A DNA stretch of 12,107 nt from an uncultured Sulfuricurvum sp. Its GTDB lineage: Bacteria; Campylobacterota; Campylobacteria; Campylobacterales; Sulfurimonadaceae. The position numbers and the translations under genes are program-made. This document shows, one piece after another, positions 6,640-12,107 of this stretch. How positions within the stretch are numbered: the first letter of the stretch is position 1; every line of letters begins with the position of its first letter. The notes below the pieces were generated by a model. It was not told the origin of the DNA and ran no database searches. It saw only the letters and a list, made by a program, of their open reading frames with translations. The stretch covers positions 1-12,107 of the forward strand of contig NZ_CALDDG010000020.1 in NCBI RefSeq assembly GCF_937936435.1. Reading direction: 5' to 3'.

Positions 6640-8379
6640 CTAAGATGCAAACCCGCTTTTAAAAGTGTCTTTGGCGACGACGATCTGCTTTTGTTTCTCT
6701 TTACGCGCCGTGTCTTTTTCGACAAAAATCTTCTTACGTGTCACAGGGTCCATCTCGGTGTAATACATCACCGCCGAGTAGGTTCCCGGTGTCGGAGTAA
6801 AGACCTGTGCCTGTTCTGGATTCATCTTCAGCTCTTCACTCGTAAAACGTTTTAGATCGTGCATATCTTTTTCGGTACATCCCGGATGGGCAGCAATCAG
6901 GTAATAGGTCAGGAACTGGTTTTTCCCCTCTTCGCGATTTAGACGGTCATAGAGCTTTTTAAAATCGACTAACGTTTGTTTTCCCGGTTTATTCATCAGA
7001 TGCAAGACATGAGGCGACGTATGCTCGGGGGCCACTTTCATCTGTCCGGAGATATGGTATCGAACCATCTCTTTGAGATAATCATAACCGTTACGTTTGT
7101 CCTCAGTAATGAGATCATAACGCACCCCGGATGCGACAAACGCTTTTTTGATTCCGCGCACTTCGCGCAGCCGACGGAGCAGATTGATCACACGGGTGTG
7201 ATCGACCTTCATCGATTTACACAGATGGGTATCATCGACGCATCGCTGATGATCGCACGTACCGTGTTTGAGCTTTTTACTGCACTCATATCCGTACATG
7301 TTTGCTGTCGGACCGCCCACGTCGCTGATAATCCCTTTGAAATCTTTATATTCCGTAAACTGCTTTGCTTCCGCGAGTATCGACTCTTCGCTTCGGGTAC
7401 GGATGGTACGCCCCTGATGGACGCCGATGGCACAGAAGTTACACTCTCCCCAGCACCCCTGATGGGTCATGATCGAGAATTTGATCGTCTCAAGACATTT
7501 TACGGCACCGTTAGGACGATGATACGGATGAAGTTCTCGAGTAAACGGGAGTGTGCTGACGGCATCCATCTCATTCTCATCGAGATAATCCGCCGGAGGG
7601 TTTTGGATACTGTAGCGTCCGTCGACTTCCTGGCACAAGCCGTTAGCCGAAATCGGATCGTTATTGTCATAAAAGATATCGAACAAATCGATGTACTTCT
7701 CTTTGTCATCCAAACATTCCTGATGCGAAGGGAGGCTCAGATATCCTTCCCTCGCCTCCTTGGCAATATAACATACTCCTCGGATATTATGCGGTTCTTC
7801 GCCACATTCCAGTGCTTTCGGAAGAGCGATAATCGCCCCCTCCCCCATCCCATAGATCAGATAGTCGGCTTTAGAATCAAAAAGGATCGGTTTGCGCAGT
7901 TTGTTGGTCCAGTAATCGTAATGGCTTACCCGCCGCAAACTCGCTTCGATCCCTCCCAATACGATAGGAACGGTATTTTTGAAATGCTTGCGTATCAGGT
8001 TCGTATAGACCAGTACTGCCCGATCGGGTCTGGCGTTATTGACCCCGCCGGGGGTGTAATCATCGCTTTTGCGAAACTTTTTCGTCGCCGTATAATTGGC
8101 GACCATCGAATCGACGCTTCCGCCGCTTACCCCCCAAAAGAGCCTCGGTTCTCCCAATCGTTTGACATCTTCCGCCGTAATGTCGGGCTGTCCGATAATC
8201 CCGACGCGGTACCCTTCCCGTTCCAGTATCCGCCCCACGACTGCAACGCCGATAAAGGGCGAATCGATATAGGCGTCCCCGCTGATAAGGATAACGTCAC
8301 ACTGATCCCATCCGCGTGCATCCATTTCGGCACGGGTAGTGGGGAGATAGCGTAAAGTTTCGGAAGTTATGGTTTTCAT
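6640..8379 (-). CDS. ygiQ: YgiQ family radical SAM protein
   Basis: This is a B12-binding-like plus radical SAM protein of the YgiQ (UPF0313) family; its reaction is not established. The product has 579 residues, shorter than the roughly 740 of E. coli YgiQ, mainly at the C-terminus. The N-terminus LPTTRAEMDARGWDQCDV and SGDAYIDSPFIGVAVVGR (33-50) are family hallmarks. The radical SAM Cys triad is Cys309-x3-Cys313-x2-Cys316 in GCWGECNFC, which would hold the [4Fe-4S] cluster that cleaves S-adenosylmethionine. APEHTSPHVLHLMNKP and YYLIAAHPGC follow, also typical. The ATG at 8379 has no Shine-Dalgarno but a -10 box six bases upstream, suggesting a leaderless message. It is the first gene of a probable transcript that continues into the receiver-PilZ and ODP genes. 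Confidence 0.93.
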   Translation of the reverse strand: MKTITSETLRYLPTTRAEMDARGWDQCDVILISGDAYIDSPFIGVAVVGRILEREGYRVGIIGQPDITAEDVKRLGEPRLFWGVSGGSVDSMVANYTATKKFRKSDDYTPGGVNNARPDRAVLVYTNLIRKHFKNTVPIVLGGIEASLRRVSHYDYWTNKLRKPILFDSKADYLIYGMGEGAIIALPKALECGEEPHNIRGVCYIAKEAREGYLSLPSHQECLDDKEKYIDLFDIFYDNNDPISANGLCQEVDGRYSIQNPPADYLDENEMDAVSTLPFTRELHPYHRPNGAVKCLETIKFSIMTHQGCWGECNFCAIGVHQGRTIRTRSEESILAEAKQFTEYKDFKGIISDVGGPTANMYGYECSKKLKHGTCDHQRCVDDTHLCKSMKVDHTRVINLLRRLREVRGIKKAFVASGVRYDLITEDKRNGYDYLKEMVRYHISGQMKVAPEHTSPHVLHLMNKPGKQTLVDFKKLYDRLNREEGKNQFLTYYLIAAHPGCTEKDMHDLKRFTSEELKMNPEQAQVFTPTPGTYSAVMYYTEMDPVTRKKIFVEKDTARKEKQKQIVVAKDTFKSGFAS

Positions 8380-8385
8380 GATGGG

Positions 8386-8391
8386 ATTGTA
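8386..8391 (-). promoter_or_regulatory. -10 box for ygiQ, placed for a leaderless transcript
   Basis: The minus strand reads TACAAT, then six bases (CCCATC), then the ygiQ ATG. Transcription normally begins about 6-7 bases after a -10 box, so the message would start at or within a base of the AUG. No Shine-Dalgarno precedes the ATG, which fits. No convincing -35 is seen. Confidence 0.55.
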
Positions 8392-8426
8392 CGGCGAGGA
8401 GTCTTACAAAGAGGTTCAACCTGCGC

Positions 8427-8432
8427 TATAAT
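8427..8432 (+). promoter_or_regulatory. -10 box for the NifU-like operon, placed for a leaderless transcript
   Basis: A perfect TATAAT is followed by six bases (CTTTAG) and then the ATG of the NifU-like gene. The predicted start site falls on the ATG, and no Shine-Dalgarno is present. The spacing is the same as on the opposite strand for ygiQ. The two -10 boxes are 35 bp apart. No strong -35 is visible, as is common in this phylum. Confidence 0.6.
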
Positions 8433-8438
8433 CTTTAG

Positions 8439-8870
8439 ATGGAAAACAATCTGAATCAAGAGATCATCGAGCATCTCATGCACCCTCGCAATTACGGTCC
8501 GCTTGAAAATCCTACCGGTATCGGTGTCGGTCACAGTGAAAAAAGCGGCGAGTTTGTCATTTTTTATCTTTTAACAGAAGATAAAATCATCCGTTCGGTC
8601 GGTTATGCGACAAACGGATGTCACGATACTGTCGTACTCGGATCGATGTTCACCGAAATGATCAAAGGGGAATCCCTCGAATACGCCGATAAAGCCGCCG
8701 AAAAATTACAGGCCAAAGTCGCTCTCGGACCGATCAAACAGCAAGCGTGTGCCCAAATGGTCCTCACTGCATTCAAAGCTGCACAAATACATGAAACCAA
8801 TCGTCTAAAAGGTTCAAAAGAGGAACTTCACGCGATTGAAATCGATATGGAATGCGAGGTAGAAGAATGA
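8439..8870 (+). CDS. NifU/IscU-like iron-sulfur scaffold homologue with degenerate first site
   Basis: NifU/IscU scaffolds assemble Fe-S clusters on three conserved Cys and an Asp. This 143-residue protein has the recognisable N-terminus IIEHLMHPRNYGPLENP (9-25), the second Cys (Cys61, in ATNGCHDTVV) and the third (Cys104, in KQQACAQMV). At the first site, where CGD is expected, it has Ser36-Gly37-Glu38, so both the Cys and the regulatory Asp are conservatively replaced. An extra Cys139 lies near the acidic C-terminus. Cluster assembly in the usual way is doubtful; a modified scaffold, carrier or adaptor is possible. It is the first gene of a plus-strand operon, and its stop overlaps the next start as ATGA. 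No IscS/NifS gene is in the window. The family call is firm; the function is inferred. Confidence 0.85.
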   Translation: MENNLNQEIIEHLMHPRNYGPLENPTGIGVGHSEKSGEFVIFYLLTEDKIIRSVGYATNGCHDTVVLGSMFTEMIKGESLEYADKAAEKLQAKVALGPIKQQACAQMVLTAFKAAQIHETNRLKGSKEELHAIEIDMECEVEE

Positions 8871-9700
8871 TCGACGAAACACTTTTCCGACGGAAACACC
8901 AACTTTGGCTGAGACTTGCCTTTATCTCATTCGCTGTCAATAATCCGTGGATAAAAAAACGCCTTTACGAATTTTCATTGATCGAATTTCGCCATCTCAA
9001 ATGGTTGGCACAAACGATGCTCGAAAACGATTCGAACTATAATTATGATCGTGATCCAACTTTTAATATCGAAGCCGAAACGTTGTTTGATCTCCTTCAC
9101 ACCGCGATCAATGAAATCAAAGTCGTCCATATGTTTTACAACGGCAGCGCTTTGTCCGAACGGATGCGCAATGATGAAAACTACATGCTCCAATCTTTCG
9201 AGGGATATTTGACAAATCTCTCCATTGATGAAAAATTATCGGCGTTTGACAGGAGTCGTATTTGGCCCGATACACTCCTCTCACATGAAGAGAACGATGC
9301 ACTTACCCTCTTTTTATTCGAAGAGAGCTATAAAGAGTATGAGTTGATCATGGTCTATTTTTATTCACAGATACGTGCCGAAACAGCAGTACAAGCCCTT
9401 TATTTTCAGGACTTGATCGACGAATCGCATTTTCACCTTCGCTCATTCGGTGAGATGATGGCCAAAATGGGGATATTATCCTTGCCTAGAATGCTTCACC
9501 CTCGGACCTATATCATTGAGGACATGGAACATTTTCTCACCAACGGAATCGCCGAAGAAGAGAATGCAAAAGAAGAGTGCCGTAAACTCTCTTCTTCCAT
9601 TACCGATGAAAAATTATCGACTTTTTTCGATTTCATTAATTATCAGGAGAGTTATCACATCGAAATTATGAAAAAACTATTAAAGGAAAAACATGGTTGA
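8867..9700 (+). CDS. Unrecognised helical protein with ferritin-like ExxH motifs
   Basis: I do not recognise this 277-residue protein. It is predicted all-helical, rich in Glu, Phe, Leu and His, with no signal peptide or clear membrane helix. Motifs reminiscent of ferritin-like di-iron proteins occur in both halves: LIEFRH (38-43) and LIDESHFH (183-190), then a C-terminal YQESYHIEIM (259-268). A related FEESYKEYELIM (151-162) lies mid-protein with Lys in place of His. The phrase DEKLS occurs twice (121-125 and 247-251). This suggests an internal duplication of a helical unit, but the order of motifs in the two halves does not match perfectly. The start ATG at 8867 overlaps the NifU-like stop and has GAGG seven bases upstream; a longer in-frame start at 8852 is less likely. 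The neighbourhood suggests an iron or Fe-S role, by inference only. Confidence 0.75.
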   Translation: MIDETLFRRKHQLWLRLAFISFAVNNPWIKKRLYEFSLIEFRHLKWLAQTMLENDSNYNYDRDPTFNIEAETLFDLLHTAINEIKVVHMFYNGSALSERMRNDENYMLQSFEGYLTNLSIDEKLSAFDRSRIWPDTLLSHEENDALTLFLFEESYKEYELIMVYFYSQIRAETAVQALYFQDLIDESHFHLRSFGEMMAKMGILSLPRMLHPRTYIIEDMEHFLTNGIAEEENAKEECRKLSSSITDEKLSTFFDFINYQESYHIEIMKKLLKEKHG

Positions 9701-9773
9701 ACAAGGCAACATTTTCATTCTTCTCGCAGTAATTGCCCTCTTTGCATTCGTCCTCACCCGAAAAAAAAGGTGA
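9693..9773 (+). CDS. 26-residue single-pass membrane microprotein
   Basis: This is a short gene that overlaps the end of the ferritin-like gene by 8 bases. The start ATG at 9693 is preceded by AAAGGA with a 5-base gap, the best Shine-Dalgarno of this operon. The product starts MVEQGN, continues with about 15 hydrophobic residues (IFILLAVIALFAFVL) and ends in a basic tail TRKKR. By the positive-inside rule the tail should be cytoplasmic and the N-terminus periplasmic. It is probably the third gene of the NifU-like operon. Function is unknown; small helices like this often stabilise or regulate a membrane complex. The basic tail is encoded across an A8 run. Its stop is 3 bases from the lapD stop on the other strand. 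Confidence 0.65.
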   Translation: MVEQGNIFILLAVIALFAFVLTRKKR

Positions 9774-9776
9774 AAT

Positions 9777-11735
9777 TTACAACAGTGAAACTGGTGCGAT
9801 ATAGGTCCCCTGGAAACGCTCGATTCCCAACTCTTTGAGTTTTTCAACTTCTTGGGGTTCTTCAATATTGATCGCAATAATCGAGATTCCCAAACTTCGC
9901 ACAACATTATGAAAACTTTCTCTACTTTTTCCCGTTGTATCGTCAAACATCATATCCTGTAAATACGCGCTGTTGGCCTTGACGTAATCAGGACGGATTG
10001 CTTGAAGATAATGCGCACCGCTTTCGGGAATCGTGAAGTGGTCGATACCGAAATGGTATCCGAACATTTTAATCATCGATGCGATCGTCGAAACGGCTTC
10101 AAGTTCATGAATCGCCGTCGTATTACTCACTTCAAACCACAACTTCAAATCGCTTTGTCGGGAAAAGAGTTCCAGATGAGATCGCAACCATTGAATATTG
10201 GCATATTTTTTGACAAAATCGCCGCTGAGATTAAGTGCCAGAGGAGTCATCGTATTTTGCTCTTTAACGTGTTTTATCACTTTTTCGACCATATAACGGT
10301 CTAATGTATCGATGAGCCCCAAACTTGTCGCTACCGGGATAAAATACCCTGCAGAGTGGATTGTCCCTTCCCGATCGAGCAATCGGAGGAAAATTTCTTC
10401 GTGAATAATACTCAATTCGCCGGCTCGTTGTTCCACTGCACTTTGAAATGCCAACAACATCCGCGATTCATTCAAACTTTGAAGAAGTTCGTTACGCCAC
10501 TCTTCCCGTCCGAGAATCAGCGAATCCTCTTTTTCCTGATCGATTTCGATCAAAAAATTCCCTCGGAGTTTCGCTTGGGTAACCGTATGGTCGGCACGTG
10601 AAAAAAGAGATTTCAACGTATCTTTCTCAGTGTATGTCCCTACCGCCGATCCGATGACTAAGTACTCGCTCACCGTTGAATCGATCCCTTCAATCACCGT
10701 TTTTACGTTTAGAAGCAGTTTTTCGATCTGATGAACGACACTGGAAGTATCGCATGAAGGAAGTGCTGCGAAAAAATCGCTTTCATTGAGCCGTGCAATC
10801 AATGCATGATGAAACGGACCCACCTGAGCGTTCATCTCTTCGGCTAAGTGCGTGATCAATTTGCTATAGCGCTCATACCCTTTTTCACGCTTTAACCGAT
10901 CGATCTCATCAATACTTACCATCACGTACACTCCCGATGAGAGCGATGCGTCGGATTGAAGATAATCGGGAAGTTTAGCCGTTAAGTAGCGCCGATTGTT
11001 CAGTTTTGTCTCCGCATCTTTATATAAAAGCTCATGATATCGGCGCAAGGTCTCGTTTTCACGCTCAAAAATATCTCTGACTTTTTCCACCATTGCATTC
11101 ATCGCAACGGTAACCGAACGAAATTCCGTGGTAAAAGGAATTTTTTTCTCGATGATAAACTCGTTATCGATGATCGCTTTGGCCTGATCCCGAATCCGCT
11201 TAAGCGATTTTAAGCTCAGAGAGAGAAGGAGATAGAGCAATCCGAAAACTACCGCACCGATCATTAAAAAGGTTTGCGACAGATCAATCAACGTCGAATA
11301 AAGCTGACGATAGGCATTCCCAGTATGCCCGCTAACTTCGAGTGTTCCAAAACGGCTCCATCCTATCATAATATCACTCGTTGCTGTAGCGTTTTGGATC
11401 GGAACCCAGTGGATAAACCATTGCGGAACGTCGATAACGCGAACATCGTTTTCTCTCGTATAGATTTCTTTTCCCTCGACATCGACCAATCGAATGCGCT
11501 GATAGTACCCGCTGTCATAAATGGCATTGATCATCGTCTCCATACTCGACGTATCGGAAGGATCGGCAACCTTGGAGAGAGAAAGTCCCAGCGAGTGCGC
11601 CGTATTTTTGGCATCCGTATAGAGTTGATTTTGGACAAACTCTGTAGCCGATTTAAAGTTTAGGATCATGACCGATATCAGTATGATTCCCAAAAAAAGG
11701 CTTAACATTATCGCCATCTGTTTAAATAAACTCAT
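9777..11735 (-). CDS. lapD: LapD-like inside-out c-di-GMP receptor (degenerate GGDEF-EAL)
   Basis: LapD is an inner-membrane receptor. When c-di-GMP binds its cytoplasmic EAL domain, the periplasmic domain sequesters the protease LapG, so surface adhesins stay attached. The 652 residues match the family. Order: membrane helix (about 7-27), periplasmic LapD/MoxY-type domain (28-150) with GWSRFG (Trp126, probably matching the LapG-contacting Trp of Pseudomonas LapD), second helix (155-176), HAMP (about 175-225), degenerate GGDEF (NESDF at 317-321) and degenerate EAL (EIF at 447-449). In the EAL domain, Arg451, Asn502, Glu535, Asp565, Lys587 and Gln642 persist. The second Asp of DDF is His566 and the Glu of FIPxAE is Thr470, so phosphodiesterase activity is unlikely. 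The ATG has AAGGAT five bases upstream, inside lapG, leaving a 2-base gap between the genes. Confidence 0.92.
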   Translation of the reverse strand: MSLFKQMAIMLSLFLGIILISVMILNFKSATEFVQNQLYTDAKNTAHSLGLSLSKVADPSDTSSMETMINAIYDSGYYQRIRLVDVEGKEIYTRENDVRVIDVPQWFIHWVPIQNATATSDIMIGWSRFGTLEVSGHTGNAYRQLYSTLIDLSQTFLMIGAVVFGLLYLLLSLSLKSLKRIRDQAKAIIDNEFIIEKKIPFTTEFRSVTVAMNAMVEKVRDIFERENETLRRYHELLYKDAETKLNNRRYLTAKLPDYLQSDASLSSGVYVMVSIDEIDRLKREKGYERYSKLITHLAEEMNAQVGPFHHALIARLNESDFFAALPSCDTSSVVHQIEKLLLNVKTVIEGIDSTVSEYLVIGSAVGTYTEKDTLKSLFSRADHTVTQAKLRGNFLIEIDQEKEDSLILGREEWRNELLQSLNESRMLLAFQSAVEQRAGELSIIHEEIFLRLLDREGTIHSAGYFIPVATSLGLIDTLDRYMVEKVIKHVKEQNTMTPLALNLSGDFVKKYANIQWLRSHLELFSRQSDLKLWFEVSNTTAIHELEAVSTIASMIKMFGYHFGIDHFTIPESGAHYLQAIRPDYVKANSAYLQDMMFDDTTGKSRESFHNVVRSLGISIIAINIEEPQEVEKLKELGIERFQGTYIAPVSLL

Positions 11736-11737
11736 TT

Positions 11738-12107
11738 CTAATCCTTTTGTCGAGTTATTATCAATTCATCCCACGGACGCTTCTGCCGTGCCGCCGCAGG
11801 GACCATTTTCCCGATTTGAGCCTGTTTTGCATTAAAAAGCTCATCTCCGCTAAAACTGTAAATCGGCACTAAATCATCCCGTACCGATGCCGGAAGAATT
11901 TTGTAGTTGTAGTTATCCATGACGAGCGGAATTGAGCGGGGGGTTTCATAATAGGTCAGAACCATGTGAGCACTTTTATAGCGAATCGATTTGGCATAGG
12001 TCATAAAGAGCTTCGAGGTCGGGACACCCAGTTCTTTAAGGGTAAAGTATTTGGCAATAACATAATCTTCGCAATCGGCTTTATCTTTTCCGATAAACTT
12101 CAACCGT
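11738..12107 (-). CDS. lapG: LapG-like periplasmic cysteine protease, 5' end cut by window
   Basis: LapG is a bacterial transglutaminase-like cysteine protease (BTLCP/DUF920) that cuts the N-terminal retention module of giant biofilm adhesins when not held by LapD. Only the C-terminal 122 or so residues are visible, and the frame stays open to the window edge. All three catalytic residues are present: Cys in ADCEDY (codon 12073-12071), His in SAHMVL (11968-11966) and Asp in VMDNY (11917-11915). AKYFTLKELGVP right after the Cys is typical. The usual GDCEDY reads ADCEDY here. The signal peptide and the N-terminal calcium-site region lie outside. The gene is directly followed by lapD, the classic arrangement. 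No target adhesin is in the window. Confidence 0.92.
   Translation of the reverse strand, partial: RLKFIGKDKADCEDYVIAKYFTLKELGVPTSKLFMTYAKSIRYKSAHMVLTYYETPRSIPLVMDNYNYKILPASVRDDLVPIYSFSGDELFNAKQAQIGKMVPAAARQKRPWDELIITRQKD

Noticed and set aside
6591..6725. 45-residue N-terminal extension of the receiver-PilZ protein.
   Set aside because: It would overlap ygiQ by 86 bases and is very basic and low in complexity. The receiver begins properly at the ATG at 6590, which has its own Shine-Dalgarno.
6976..8355. Long 459-codon plus-strand open frame.
   Set aside because: It lies entirely antisense to the well-supported radical SAM gene, and its translation shows no recognisable domain. It is a shadow of that gene's codon use.
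9754..9773. Terminator for lapD with a U8 run.
   Set aside because: The T8 lies in the loop of a 5-bp stem, not after it, so it does not form a standard rho-independent terminator.
9761..9820. Programmed frameshift at A8 extending the microprotein by about 14 residues.
   Set aside because: No stimulatory structure or conserved product is visible. The in-frame stop follows directly, so the simple 26-residue reading is preferred.
1..12107. CRISPR array, tRNA or rRNA genes, insertion sequences, prophage or attachment sites.
   Set aside because: No regularly spaced repeats, cloverleaf-like sequence, transposase or integrase coding was seen. Nearly all DNA is taken up by housekeeping or signalling genes.

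Overview
The window looks like chromosomal DNA of a Campylobacterota (formerly Epsilonproteobacteria) bacterium, most like the Sulfuricurvum/Sulfurimonas group. The main support is the gene run tsaE-lptB-rpoN, which is also the order I recall in Campylobacter jejuni. Other support comes from the TIGR02757/DUF2400 protein after rpoN, promoters with a good -10 box but no clear -35, and tightly overlapping genes. This is a taxonomic inference from gene content; no rRNA or tRNA gene is visible.

Left block (1-4125, minus strand): a six-gene operon read right to left. It holds a small S4 RNA-binding protein (RqcP/Hsp15-like), trpD, tsaE, lptB, rpoN and a truncated DUF2400 gene. Almost every junction is an ATGA, GTG or TTGA overlap or a gap of a few bases, so the genes are probably translationally coupled. 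The upstream gap (4126-4321) holds a likely -10 box and a cluster of palindromes that resembles a dispersed intergenic repeat.

Middle block (4322-8379, minus strand): a YgiQ-type radical SAM gene is followed by a two-gene unit. That unit is a receiver-PAS-PilZ protein whose phospho-acceptor Asp is replaced by Glu, overlapping by 11 bases a metallo-beta-lactamase-fold protein related to oxygen-binding di-iron proteins. A strong inverted repeat covers the ribosome binding site and start codon of the receiver-PilZ gene. The pair reads as a candidate phosphorylation-independent O2/redox-to-c-di-GMP sensing module.

Right-middle block (8439-9773, plus strand): a compact three-gene operon. It encodes a NifU/IscU-like scaffold lacking the first cluster-binding Cys, an unfamiliar helical protein with ferritin-like ExxH motifs, and a 26-residue single-pass membrane microprotein with a good Shine-Dalgarno. 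ygiQ and this operon diverge from a 59-bp gap in which each strand has a -10 box exactly six bases before its ATG, which predicts leaderless mRNAs on both sides.

Right block (9777-12107, minus strand): lapG (5' end cut by the window) followed by lapD. This is the periplasmic protease and inside-out c-di-GMP receptor pair that controls release of large surface adhesins. Its GGDEF and EAL motifs are degenerate, as in known LapD receptors. With the PilZ protein, the window therefore holds two independent c-di-GMP outputs.

The two parts with the best chance of being undescribed are the Glu-receiver-PilZ/ODP pair and the NifU-like/ferritin-like/microprotein operon.
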